The notes under the pieces: generated by a model
What the model saw: the letters and a program-made list of their open reading frames with translations, nothing else
Database searches by the model: none
Told to the model about the DNA's origin: nothing
Assembly: GCA_015680685.1 (NCBI GenBank)
Contig: MNCI01009599.1
Span: 31,910 to 95,909, forward strand
Direction of reading: 5' to 3'
Source of the DNA: Gnetum montanum
Lineage: Eukaryota; Streptophyta; Gnetopsida; Gnetales; Gnetaceae
Length of the DNA: 64,000 nucleotides
Made by a program: the position numbers and the translations under genes
Shown: piece by piece, positions 33,880 through 45,613 of the stretch
How the letters are laid out: each line of letters starts with the position of its first letter
Numbering within the stretch: the first letter of the stretch is position 1

Positions 33880-35137
33880 TCACCGTCAGCTTGTTCATTA
33901 GGAAGCATCTAGCATTGTGGTCTATGTGCATAAAAAATTTATAGCCAAGCACATAGTGCCTGAACTTTTCAAGGGCATACACCATTGCCATTAGTTCTTT
34001 TTCAGTTGTGCTGTAGCTTAATTGTGCTCCCAGAATGCTTTAGCTAGCATAGTGGATGTAATATGGATGTTTTTTATCATCCAACTGTGTAAGCACTGCT
34101 CCCAAAGCATAATTACATGCATCCTTTATTATGTGAAATGGTTTGGACTAGTCTAGTGCTTGTAGAATTGGAGTTTCTATGAGTTTTTTCTTCAACTATT
34201 GAAATGCATGTTCACACTCATTGGTCTAGATGAACAGGGCATCTTTCTCCATCAACTCAACCAATGACTTTATGATCTTAGAGAAATTCTCTATGAATCA
34301 TCGGTAGTAACTAGTATGTCCTAGGAATGATCAAATGTCTTTGATTATCTCTGGTTGGCATGTTATTCCTTGGATGACCTTTATCTTCTCTAGGTCTATC
34401 TCAATCCCTTCTTATGAAATTCGATGCTCCAATATAATGCCTTCTTGGACCATGAGATGGCTCTTTTGCCAGTTGAGCCACAGATTTGTTTTCATACATC
34501 TTTTTAGAACCTACTCAAAATGATCCAAGGCTTGCTCAAATGTAGCTCCATAGGTAGAGAAGTCATCCATGAAGACTTCTACCCCAATACCAATATGCTA
34601 TTGGAAAATACTAAGGACCAAGCATTGAAATGTTGCAGGGGCATTGCATAGACTAAATGACATCTTACAATATGCAAAAGTCCCCCAAGGACTTGTAAAT
34701 TTTCTCTTAGATTGATCTTTTGGCACAATTTGGATTTGATTATAACCACTATAACCATCCAAGAGGCTATAATGGTAATGTCCGAAGATAGTGTCCAACA
34801 CCCGATTCACAAATGACAATGGAAAACAATCTTTAAATGTTGCCATATTCAACAGCCTAAAGTTGATACACACCCACCACTTGTCACCTTTCTTTGGCAT
34901 AATGATGAGTGGACTAACCCACTCACTATCTATGATGGGATAGATGAACCCTACCTTGAGGAGTTGCTCTATTTCTTCCTTGAGGATTTGCTTTAATTTG
35001 GGGCTTAGCCACCTTTGCAACTGCCTTCTTAGCTTCATGGCTAGGTTAGTGTAAATGTGATGTTGACATATCCTTGGATCAATTCCTATCAGCTCAAGAT
35101 ATGACCAAGTAAAGACGGTTAGCCATTTGTTAACCAC
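33880..35137 (-). pseudogene. Element A reverse transcriptase and RNase H
   Basis: The 35137-34598 frame contains EEIEQLLKVGFIYPIIDSEW, PLIIMPKKGDKWWVCINFR, LLDGYSGYNQI and FTSPWGTFAYCKMSFSLCNA. After a stop comes EVFMDDFSTYG, the catalytic Y/F-x-DD box. LCNAPATFQ and FMDDFS are typical of Athila-like RT. The RNase H part (about 34170-33880) has DACNYALGAVLTQ, LMAMVYALEKFRHY and IDHNARC. Several substitutions are of the C-to-T/G-to-A type (INFR for VDFR, FQC for FQR). Not functional. Confidence 0.8.
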
Positions 35138-35485
35138 CTTTAATAGCTTTTCTTTTTATTCAAGAGCAAATTTGGCATTGATTATGATTAGTTTATAATT
35201 ATTTAAAAATGCATATTCCATGCCAGCTAGTGGAGTTTTTAATTCTACGGGCTTCTAGTTGAAGTTATCAAGGATTTTCAACTCTCCCCAACAGGCATCA
35301 TCATCTTCATCATTAGGGAGTTGGTGATGAACTTTCTCAAGTTCATCCATGCTTTCAACATAAGCACATGTTAGGCTTTCATTTGGTTCCATGCATAATG
35401 TGTTACTATCTGAGTCAACTATCAGCCACTGGTTGCCCTCCTATTTTGTGGCTACTATGTACATACACCTTTGAATATCTATTTC

Positions 35486-36058
35486 TTATGCATACTTATT
35501 ACATGCTTTTATATATGTACTTTTGATAGACCAACTCTTTTGCATGCAATTGCACCCATTATCATTATATGTGATGCATGGAATACGCTTCTTCTCTAGC
35601 CTTCCAAATTTATTTTCCTTAGAGATTTCCAAGGAGAGGTTCCTTATGCTCATACATGCATCGACCATGCTTAACCAAGCCCTTCCCATAATGATGGGGA
35701 AGTCACCTTTATAGTTTTCAATCTTGATCACCAAAAAATTGGTAGGATAGAATTACCCACTAATTGTGGTTACACTATTCTTTATTAATCCCAAGGGAAT
35801 AGTGATTGACTGGTCTACTAATTCTAAATGGATGTTGCTCTTCTTGAGAGGTGGTAGGTTCCATGCCTTGTCCATGTCATGAGAGATGAGATCGACACTA
35901 GAACTAGAATCAAGAAGAGCCTTGCATGGCTCATGTCCAGTGATTTGTAGGTAAATGAGTGGATTTCCTAGGTTAGGTCTTTTCATGGGAAGATTGCTAG
36001 CCTTGATGCAATTGGAAATAGCGTGAGTTAACATCATAGTATGGACCCAAGGTGACAT
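35486..36058 (-). pseudogene. Element A aspartic protease
   Basis: Frames 36058-35753 and 35734-35486 encode GHEPCKALLDSSSSVDLIS, LKKSNIHLELVDQSITIPLG, then GDFPIIMGRAWLSMVDA, the order of a retropepsin-like gag-pol protease. The active-site DSG is DSS here (Gly to Ser, one G-to-A change). One stop (QFYP-type Gln codon to TAG) separates the two frames. Confidence 0.7.
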
Positions 36059-36883
36059 TTGGTTTGAAGGATACTTGAAGGTATTTGATGTAGAGGATGA
36101 GGGTGTTGGAGATGTAGGGCGAGCAATCGCATTAGGTTATGAGGGTTTAGGAGGATTGTTGGGTCAAAAAAGGATCTTTTCTTGGATCAATTGTCTAAAC
36201 CACTTGACTAGAAAGCCAGTTGTGAATGTATAGCCCTTGAAGTATTTTGTTGCTATTGTTGTAAAGGAATTTCTCTTTGCATGAATGAAGTAAGAGGTAA
36301 CTAGTTTGAGGGTAGAGGGATGTGTGCAGATGGATGTAGAGGATGTTATGGATATGGGTTCTCTCCCTGAGTACATGGTGAACGTGTTCAATGAGGATAA
36401 TAGTGATGTTCAAATGAGGAGTGGCTTGTAGAACTTCTTAGAGAAACGGGTTGCTGAACATAGTACCTGTATGGATTTGGTTGCCTATAAGGGTACTGCT
36501 ACCTTAGTGGTGGCATTCCCCACCATTGTGATGGGTGCCACTATTGGTATTGTTCATATGGTTGTGGTGGAGCTTCACTTGGGTAGTAAGCTTATTATTG
36601 TTGGTGGAACTACCTTGGATTGCCTTGAGGATAAGGTAATTGTCTGGGTGCTTGCCTCCATGCAAGTCAAGGATTCAATGCATACACCTCAAACTCTTGT
36701 AAGTGTGACACCACAAGAAAACATCCTTTTGGATGTTTATATTGATAGATGTCACAACCAGGATCATCATCAAAGTCGATGTAAGACTGAATAGTATTTA
36801 TCCATGGTGGCATCCAAGGGTTCATATTTTCATTATTTCCAACCTTGGATTTGCCTTCTTAGGTTAAACACTCTGGAGTACAT

Positions 36884-37858
36884 CTAGTATTTGTCATTGA
36901 ATAGCTCTAACATTATAATCCATCGACGAATGAATTTCAGCTCCAAGGACCAGTACCAGCTTTTAGCTTCGTTGATGAGTGTCATGGGAAAAAGCTTGAG
37001 TTTCTGCCAATCATTTTCAATGTTTTGTAAGGTATAGGCATCATGGAAAGCTTGTAGATGTGTCTGTGGATCAGAGTTGTATCCCCCCTCAAATCTTGAG
37101 ATATTATTCATGTCTAAGTGCTTGATCCGGCTATCTCTCACATGCCTGGTTGGGATTTTTACTACCTCTGTAATGTTGAGCATGCTTTGAGTCACCAACA
37201 AAGGTTCATCATCATCATTGCATTCATGATGCTGATGATGGTTCCTACCACCCTTGCGTTCATGATGGCTGTGACCATCATTGTTGTCATGTTGATCACC
37301 TTCATCAAAATTACTTTGATAGTGGCTTTTAAGAGAAATAGTAGATGAAGAAGCATGTTTGAAATCGGATGAAGAGGATAAAGAGGAAGGTGGACCACCA
37401 CCACCACTATGGTATTCACCACCACCTTTTTGTTCATTATGACCACCATCCTTAGATCCCTTGCCATTATTATGTTTACCCAAGTCCCTACCTTGACTAT
37501 CACTTTTTCTCGAACTTGGATTATGAATAGTGGATCGTAGGTTTAGGGTCACACCCTCATTACCAATAATAGAGAGTGGAGAATTTTCATATTGAGAACC
37601 CTCAGGGGGAGGATCCACATTATCATCTTGCTTTAGTAGGAACAAGGAATTAGTGAAATGTTTTCCCTTTACAAGCTCATGGTGCTTCACTTGATGTTGA
37701 TCTCTCTTGCATTGTGTTTTAGTGGGATGGTGGTCTCGAGTGTCATGATTGTTCACAACATATTCCTTGTGAAGATTCAAGATGCCTAATTTCTTAAGGG
37801 TTTGAAATAGCATCCTAGGAAGAGATCGATTAAGGGGTAATACGATTTTGCCCTCCAT
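36884..37858 (-). pseudogene. Element A gag
   Basis: A 324-codon open frame from ATG 37858 carries a His/Asp-rich low-complexity region (GGHNEQKGGGEYHSGGGG, DDEPLL). It then runs into the capsid-like domain: ISRFEGGYNSDPQTHLQAFH, QKLKLFPMTLINEAKSWYWS and FNDKY. The frame breaks at 36884, and a further knuckle remnant CDIYQYKHPKG lies at about 36770-36730. The region 36700-36060 is a Pro/Gln/Tyr-rich tail with stops. Gag forms the virus-like particle in the cytoplasm. Confidence 0.75.
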
Positions 37859-38126
37859 ATCATGACATCGCAGTGTTCATCTTGATGTAGAATGAAGGTG
37901 AAGTTTGGTACATACTCATTTGGATTAGTATATACCACTTTGCACTCCTGTGGGATCAGTGGTTTAACATCTACATGCCTGTGGAAAGAAGACTTTTTGC
38001 AACAAATAAAATTATCAGTGTGCTTAGTTGTTATATGTCATGTGAGAGTGATGTTGACCTTAAGTTCATCCAATGATATTAATAATGTTCACTAATCCTA
38101 GATAGTGCATGTTTCAATAAACAGAG

Positions 38127-38145
38127 TCCCCGGTAATGGCATCAA
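38127..38145 (-). other. Element A primer-binding site
   Basis: Minus strand reads TTGATGCCATTACCGGGGA directly after the 5' LTR end. This is the Athila/Tat-type site TGGCGCCGTTGCCGGGGA with only transitions. Confidence 0.7.
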
Positions 38146-39079
38146 TGATGAGCAATGAGGTACCCCTATGCTTAACCATACAAATCACAAACCGTTCACA
38201 CATGATCTGGTTGAATTTCATGGACTTTATGGTTTCTAGTACACTAGTCTTTAGGAAGTGAACATTGCCCTAAGGTCATTCGTTGTCTTCCCGATTATAA
38301 TTTTGAAGCATAATGGTATGGTTAAGAGTAATCAAGGCATAATTTTTATCATTTTGTGTTTTATGGTTTTGGTGCTTGAAAAGAGAGATAGAATAATTTA
38401 ATAACTAATTTAGTTTAATCAACTAACTAATCTTTAACTAATCCAAACATAAGCATTCAATCCCACTTTTCGTAAACATCTTGAACCCACGTATCCACTA
38501 CTAGGTTACCAAGCATTATGCTACTATGTGTACTAAGTAATAACACTACTGGGATTACTAAGCAAATACATGTTATGTTCAAAGCGTTCATACTTATGTA
38601 CTTAACCTATTTAGCTTAATTGATTTAAGTCTAATTTAGCTTAATTTAGTTTAATCGATTGAATATTTAATAAAAACAATGAATGCATAAATAAAACATT
38701 TAAGTTATCTAGAATGCTTCAAGGTTTATCAAGAAGCTCATCTTTATTGCTATACACATTGTCATGCTCAGGTACAACAATGCTTAAATAAAGATCTGTA
38801 CAGTCAATGACTCCTGCTACTGGCACTTGTGAGAAATATTCTAACTTTTAAATGTAAAAACTACAAAATTTTAACTACTACTATGAATTTATGCCCATAA
38901 ACACGACTAAGAGCTTGTATTTATAGTTTTTGCTCTAGGGCTACGTTGACGGGGCCCCATCAACATAGCAAATGTTATGTTGATATGGCCCCATCGATGG
39001 GGCAACACCATGTAAATAGGGCCTCGTCAATGGGGCTTGTCAATGGGGGCCCATCAACATAGCTCATTGACATTCATTA
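38146..39079 (-). repeat. Element A 5' LTR
   Basis: TGATGAG at 38146 to TTCATTA at 39079 (terminal CA changed to TA). The U3 contains GTTGACGGGGCCCCATCAAC, a near-perfect 20-bp palindrome at about 38947, and several relatives up to 39060. TATA box near 38919-38926. Confidence 0.85.
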
Positions 39080-39084
39080 ATTTA

Positions 39085-39664
39085 TAAACTTCTTTTCAAT
39101 TTTATTGATCACATAATTATATAAAATAGTAAGATTAGACTCAAAAGAAAAACATATTTCTTAAATTTTAAAGATAGAATTTTTTTTCAAGATTTTCCAA
39201 GGCTTGAGAGTAATCTACTTACCAATATTTCCATTACAATAAATAGTATATTTTTGCCAATTAATCTAAGAGCCAAATAACATGTAGTATTCCTCTACTC
39301 TAGCTAAAAGAGTATTATTATGATGTAAAGAATTGTTAATCATAAAACAGGAATCATCTACAAAGTGCATGTATGAAATTGCATACTTTAATCATTAATT
39401 AAAATTCCCTTAATGGAATTCCTTTGTAGATCATAATGTAGATTATGTGAAAGAAAATCTGTAGTAACGATAAAAAGATAGGGAGCTAGAGGACAACATT
39501 GATGAATTGATCATTTAAGAGAAAATGAGGAAATTAATCCAAAATTAGTAGCAACTTAAGCATTAATATTAGTGAGTAGGATACAAACAAGTTGAATAAA
39601 ATAATTATTGAATCCTAGTTTATATAGAAAAGAAATAATAAAATTACATTCAGTCCTATCACAA
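39085..39664 (-). pseudogene. Old LINE, RT palm fragment
   Basis: Minus strand reads ACDRTECNFIISFLYKLGF, then SIHQCCPLAPYLFIVTTDFL (the S-I-R-Q-G-C-P-L-A-P-Y-L-F block of L1 RT). HFVDDSCFM with the catalytic F-x-DD box lies at 39364-39353. It joins directly to 52062 once the copia element is removed, and to 26436 once element A is removed. Stops are present. Confidence 0.75.
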
Positions 39665-39991
39665 GCTTTTGTTATTCCTATTCACTTGCACCAATATAAT
39701 ATTAAATTGAAAAAAATCTATAGAAATTAAAAAGACAAAAAGTTAACCTAGGTAAAATCTTCATGGTGAAAAACTCCAGTAGAAAATTGGCTCTTGGACT
39801 GTTGGCATCAATAGAACTTTAAGATTGAAGCACATAGAGAATCAATGAGAATAATGGAGAAGAATTGTAGGGAAGGATTACAGCTTAGGTATTGACCATT
39901 GTTGTGTCAAGGATGCTCCTTATATATTGCTTGGGTTACAAAATAAACCTAAAAATGAAAGGGATAAGGTAGTTTATTTTGGTGGGGATAG

Positions 39992-40700
39992 TAATGAGCG
40001 GTGAGGTACCCCTATGCTTAACCATACGAATATGAGTGTGTATGTGCGATCTTGTTGAACTCTGCAGATGGACTAGTTGTGGCACCTAGATAGTTACATG
40101 ATGATCGTAGCTCATTGTCTTCCCACCTAGACTAGTATTTGCTTTGTCATGTATTGTTTAGTCCAGTGTGAGGTGTATGATATGATTCCTAATGCTAGGC
40201 TACTCCTAGAGACAATGGAAAATAATCTTGATTAAACTAATAGACAATGGAAAATAAAATTGAAACTAGCCTAAGTGTGATGAGCATCCATGCTTAATCA
40301 TTTGTATGCATCTTGGACTTCATGTACTACTTCTAGGATTGCAAAGGGCACATTACTCGAAGCACTACTAGATACACTACTGGGGTACCAAGTAGTCACA
40401 CTTAAATGTTCATGATTAATATGTACTCATTCTGCATTTAATGATAAAAATGGTAAATAATGATAAAAGAAATATTAACTAAAAAATAATAATTAATAAT
40501 TAATAATTAAACAATTAAAGACTAAGTGAATGTTGCAATGATGGTGTAATCTTGATCTTTATTAACGAATGTGTGCATGTCCAAGTATGTCACACTCGAA
40601 CAAGGGTTTTGTACAATTACAAACATCACACTGCAGGCATGCACTTGGGAAAGAATTGAGAACTAACTAGAAACTGATAAAAAGACTCTACCCTAGGACT
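39992..40700 (-). repeat. Element B 3' LTR, inner end deleted
   Basis: Starts TAATGAG (TG changed to TA) and follows the 48099-48949 LTR to AAAGACTCTACC at about 40679-40690. The TATA/palindrome U3 part present in the 5' LTR is missing, and the sequence passes into TATGGAATTATT. That segment corresponds to the region just inside the LTR of D (57548-57560). Confidence 0.7.
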
Positions 40701-40813
40701 TGGATAAGTATGGAATTATTGACTAACTAGGAATTACTTCATGCTGTAGTGTGGAATTAAACAAAACAAAATTGGGACATAGACAGAATTACAAAAGACC
40801 AAATTGTTGGAAC

Positions 40814-43614
40814 TTATGTGATTCCTAGCAGTAGTGGCTCCTCCATGGGCCTATTCCCCTTATCTTGTGCTCTAGGTTTTGGAAATGGATGTATTTGGAG
40901 GAGCACCTGAAGATTTTCTTCTTCGGTCTAGGGATCAGGTGTCGTCCATGCTGATGTTCTGATATTTGATGGAGTTGGCACCTCCCATGGGCACGATATT
41001 TGCAAAAACATCTGATTAGCCTTGATGTACCAAGTCGCAAACAACTATCATTCCTCTTCATAGGCTCTGTCTTTGTCTTTGCATTCTTGGTAGTCCATGA
41101 GCCATCGAGCTAAATTTTCCATGACATTCTTTTACCCTTGGTAGCTAATCTTGACTACCTCTAATTTAGAATTTGCTACCTCTAATCTTTGTAGTGTCTT
41201 CTTATGTTTAGCAAATTCTTCTTCATATTTAGCATAGGTGGTTACTACCTATTTCTCCAATTCTATCCTCGGGCGTCTTGCTATCAACATGGCCAAGTTG
41301 GCATACCATAGGTTTGCCAACTCCATGTACTCAGTGAGATCTTGTATCTACAAGTTCTAGCTCTTTAGTTCTACTTGATGGATGAAAGCATAAGTATCCA
41401 ATATGGCATGCCAATCAGCATTCTAGGCACTAAGAGTGTTGATATGGGCTTTGGCCATATGGATTTCTTTCTTGATGATATGCTTGTACATCCCCACCTG
41501 ATCTCTAAAATGCTTTTTTAACTTTTCATGTCGCTTAGCCTCATTCTACCACATGCTTATTTTGATTGCCATCTTCTGACGAATCATGAATACCTCCTCC
41601 ATTGAAAGGGTTTTGTTTTCTCTGGCTAAGCAGTTCATGTCCTGTTTGACCCTTATTAACTATTTTCACATTTGCTGAAAATTCTTCTTGAGAACATTCT
41701 TCTATTTTTCTATTGTGGTCAATCAGAAGTTTTTGATGGCAAGGTGTTTATTTTCTTCTTATAGGGCTTTGAGTGCTTTGACATGTACATATGTTTGAGC
41801 TTGTGCCTTTGAAGCATCTCAATTAGCCTTCTCTTTTTCCCTTGCCACTCTTTTATTTTATTCTAATAATTTATTCAGCTGCTTTGTTCAAAATGACTCT
41901 TGCTGGTCTGTAGGAATGAATTGGGATCGATCTCACTATGTAGCTTGTAGGATGACAAACTTCTCTTGGAGTCTTTTCAACTCCTTCTTTGCATGTTCAA
42001 CCCTAACCTCTATTATGACTAGCTTTTCTTTTGTGGAGATGAGGTTTGACTACATTGCTATGACATCTTGAGGGATGTTGATCATGGACGTCATCACTTG
42101 TCCTATCTACAACAACCAATCCAAAACATCCTCATGATCTGCAGGAGTCATTGAGGGATTGACTAAGGTTTGAGCATCACGTTCTCTTGAGAAATATGCC
42201 GGTGGCACAATAGAGACATTGAATGATTCTTTGATGTAGTCTACAACCACTTCTGCTACTCCTGCTACATCCTAGTGTTGCATGATCACTACTGTGGTGC
42301 CTTCACTAGTTTCTAATTGCACTTGAAAGGATGCAACATTTCTAGAGATTTGTTGTGACTAGTGTGATTTTCCTCCTATTATTTGGATGGAAACCTCACC
42401 CTATGCATGATCAATTAAGACTGTGGGTTGTACAACATCATCAATGATCTTGAAGAGATTTACCTCATCACAACTTCCCTAATTGACCGATTCAGCAATG
42501 GCCCGGAGATGGCTCATTGACAGTTGATAGTCCTATGGTAGTGGTGGCAATTGGTCTTACTAGCCTATGGGTTGTGTGCTAGGCCCCACTTCCTGTTGTT
42601 GATTGGGCCTTGTGTCTGAGAGTTAGTTGGGCCTAGTTGTTTGAGGTGCAGTGGGCCTAACTGTCTACTCTTGCTTAGGCTCCAGTGTCTCACCAGCATC
42701 TTTCCTTGGTGCCAATGGCTTTAGTAATTTAGCAAATGAGGCATTTTGAGCCTTTTTGGGGATGTCATTGGTGTATCCCAGAATTCTAGCATGTTGGCAC
42801 ATTTTCCTGATTAGGTAGGAAAAAGGTAATGCAAACTTCCCTATCTTACTTTCTTTAAACCACCTTAAAATTTTTGTGAGATAAAGATGGGGTAGGTTGG
42901 CATCAACCTTGCCCATCAAGATGACACTTTCTCTAGCCACATAGGTGGAAATCCTGTTTAATCCTTTTGTTGGGAAAATGTGATATGTGCCAATTTTAAA
43001 ATAGATCCTCTCTTTAAATGTGAGCTCTCCATATGTTTTATCCTCCTTACTGTACACCCTTTTTAACCATATTTTTCATACATCAGCATTAGAGCAAGTG
43101 GACAAGTGAGCAACCTTAGGCACTATATTCGAAAGGTTCAAACATTTTGAAATGACCTTAGTAGAGAAATTGACTGAAATCCTACCAATATCAATGGTGG
43201 TGCCTTCTTCCTTGTTATGCCAAAATTGGTACATCTTCCCCAAGTACCAATCGCCACTCTCAAGAGAACAAGCCATAGTGGAGATCCTTTAAGTTGATCT
43301 GTAATAGCTTCAGGGGAAAATTCAGTAAAAGGTCCAAAATTAAGTTCCATGATCACTACTGCTGACGTGGACCTTTCCTGAATTGCCTAAACATATTCAG
43401 GAGACAATGTGAGATGTTGCCCCTGTTCAGGTGCCCTACCTTCTCCACCCTTGGCATGCCTAGATTGTGCAGTAACAAGGGGCTCTTGGTGGATGTTGAG
43501 TGATTGTGCCTCCTACTCTTCATGTTCTATGGGAGATACTTGGCCTTTGCCTCTCCTTGGCTGTTTAGATGGACCTTGAAAGGGTCCTCATTGTTGTCCT
43601 CATTTAGGGGCCAT
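40814..43614 (-). pseudogene. Element B extra ORF
   Basis: ATG at 43614 (MAPK then TGA) to TAA at 40814, about 2.8 kb. Best-preserved block (43057-42665): YGELTFKERIYFKIGTYHIF, PTKGLNRISTYVARESVILM, GKVDANLPHLYLTKILRW, then LPFSYLIRKMCQHARI. This pattern (aromatic-F, PT/S, I, L..L..GK..N.G-like, I, L-FP-LI..LC..AG) resembles the 'putative plant transposon protein' family. Upstream are IMELNFGPFTEFSPEA and GTWGRCTNFG-type frames. The C-terminus (SCPWEVPTPSNI, KPRAQDKG) matches D. Frameshifts and stops are numerous. Confidence 0.6.
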
Positions 43615-44119
43615 CTGTAATCACATAGGATCAACCATTAGTAAGGCCATCTAACAAAATTTGATTTATACCTTACTCATTACCTTTAATGAATTCAATT
43701 CTTACTTAGTGTGATTCAGAGTTAAAAATTTTCAAGAAAATCCCCCCTAAAGGTTTTAATGTTGGGCCCCATTTGATTAGGTGACTCCAAAAATGATTCC
43801 ATGGTTTGGGTGAAAAAATAAAATTAATTTGGCCTACATTTTTAACATTTCTTAAGGTTACTTACCCTTTATGATATCCTTTGGACAATGACGAAATTTG
43901 AAAAAACTATGCGCAACTTGAAGCATACCCTTCTCCCATGACTAAGTTAAACACTCCAGGTTTAAGCAGGTTTGATCGGAATGAGAATCAGAGCATTAAT
44001 GAGCAAGATATGGATGTTTGAATGATAGGTGCTCAGAGCATGAAAATTCGTGGAAGAAAATTACAACTCCCCTCGCATGAACAGTAGAAAATGACGTTGA
44101 TGTGTGCGGGAGGGGGAGG

Positions 44120-44215
44120 TTCATATATATAGATTTTATAGATGTGATATCGTGTAAGCGCTAGCGTAGACCCGATATCGTGTTGGACCTGATACCGAAT
44201 ACCCAATATTGCATC
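44120..44215 (-). promoter_or_regulatory. Element B internal palindromic module and TATA box
   Basis: GATATC-centred units (GTGATATCGTGTAAGCG, CCCGATATCGTG, GATACCGAATACC) at 44143-44215. In element orientation these are followed by TATA-like CTATAAAAT and CTATATATATGAA (44141-44120). The extra-ORF ATG is about 0.5 kb downstream. The layout matches the U3 of the family's LTRs. Confidence 0.6.
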
Positions 44216-44259
44216 CCTTTCCAAATAGGGTACTTGGAAAAATTGATAAATTTTCAAAT

Positions 44260-45600
44260 TTCCGAGGCCAAAAATGAAGGACTTAAGGTAAATTCGAAGG
44301 ATCTAGGGTAACATTGAGAAGACCTAAAAGCACCAAAAGTGTAATGAAGTGGAATTCTACAATGAAGTTTGTGAATAGGGTGAGGAAAAATGACATGTAG
44401 TGGTGCACAGAAACATTTGAATTAAAATGATGATAAAGGAAAGGATAACTTTAGCAATGTAGTACTCGGAGGATACAAGATGATGTGGTGATATGCAATG
44501 AGTGCAAATTACAAAAGTTACACAGGTGGGTCCTCCCCAAAGCAGATTCCTACCTATCATGCCCTTACGTAACCACATCTTAAAATGTCCTTAGGCACTA
44601 GAAGGGTTAAATGTAATCCACACCAGTGCAACAAAACACACACATGTTAAATACCACTGTGATGAGGTATAAGTTCTATGCCACACAAGACATAAGTTCA
44701 AAAAATACTTAGATGATGCCCTAAACCCTAAATCATAAAAGGGATTGCAGAGATCAAGACATGAGGTAACTTCTCCTAGATACAATGAATTCGGAGTGTG
44801 GGGTGTGATTAATATATCATTAGCCTTTCACTCCAAAATCAAGACCAAGTCCATGCCTCTAATCAGTGACATCGCATTGTTTCATCCAATGATGAACAAC
44901 CATAAGAGCACCATGACAACAAGGCATACAATCACTTGGTGTTTTTTCTAAGGGAGGAGTGAGTTGGAATTTCTTTGTGGCACATTTTTCTTGATATTTT
45001 CTTTATGTTTTTCTTTGTTCTTTTTCTTTTTCTTCTCGTCTAGCCGCTTTGGCACTTGGGCATTTCCAATGGTGATTTGGAGAAGCCACCAAACTTCAGG
45101 CATGGGTACATGTCTTTCTAGTGGGATCCTCTAGAATAGCATTTAGTTTCTTTATTGAGTGCCTTTATCATAGCTCTTACTCTCATTTTTCATTAGATTT
45201 GCAAGAATCTTAGTATAACCAAGCTACATGATAGCACCTATAGATGTCACCAAAAGGAATCCACAAGTCCCTTTGATGTCACACCCTGGTCATTTCCTTT
45301 TAGTCCATCATTCTTCACTCTAGGCATAATGAGTACAAAGTTACTTTAAGTTTTAATGATAACATGAATATTATTGTACCCAAAGTAGAACCTCTTATTC
45401 ATAGAATGGGTGGGTGGATGTTGTGGGCTCACTATCCAAATAATTAGTCACCTAAGACTTGATAGCATAGAACAACACCTCAACTAATAAGTCACATGAG
45501 TACTTTATTCACTGATGAGATTACCCTCAAAAAGATAAAACTACAAATTGGAAATAAAAAAAATAATTTGGAAAACAAAAATTTGTGAAATCTAAGAAAA
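44260..45600 (-). other. Element B spacer between gag and extra ORF
   Basis: No domain recognised. It is collinear with D 61000-62340: GGGTCCTCCCCAAAGCAG, GGCACTAGAAGGGTTAAATG, TTCAGGCATGGGTACATGTC-type and GGATGTTGTGGGCTCACTAT-type blocks appear in the same order. Also matches the post-integrase spacer of A. Confidence 0.65.
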
Positions 45601-45613
45601 GGAAAAACATTTA

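Larger units (their letters stand above)
26442..39079 (-). mobile_element. Gypsy element A: complete Athila-like Ty3/gypsy, 12.6 kb
   Basis: Target duplications ATTTA at 26437-26441 and 39080-39084. The 5' LTR is 38146-39079 and the 3' LTR is 26442-27370, with a tRNA-primer site just inside the 5' LTR. On the minus strand the order is gag, protease, RT/RNase H, integrase, about 1.9 kb spacer, extra ORF, PPT (GTAGGGGTA) and 3' LTR. RT motifs (LCNAPATFQ, FMDDFS) and the extra ORF downstream of integrase point to the Athila/Tat side of Ty3/gypsy. Every ORF carries stops, so this copy cannot move by itself. Inserted in the old LINE. Confidence 0.85.

Noticed and set aside
36471-36794. 107-codon plus-strand open frame
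   Set aside because: Antisense to the Pro/Tyr-rich gag tail of element A.
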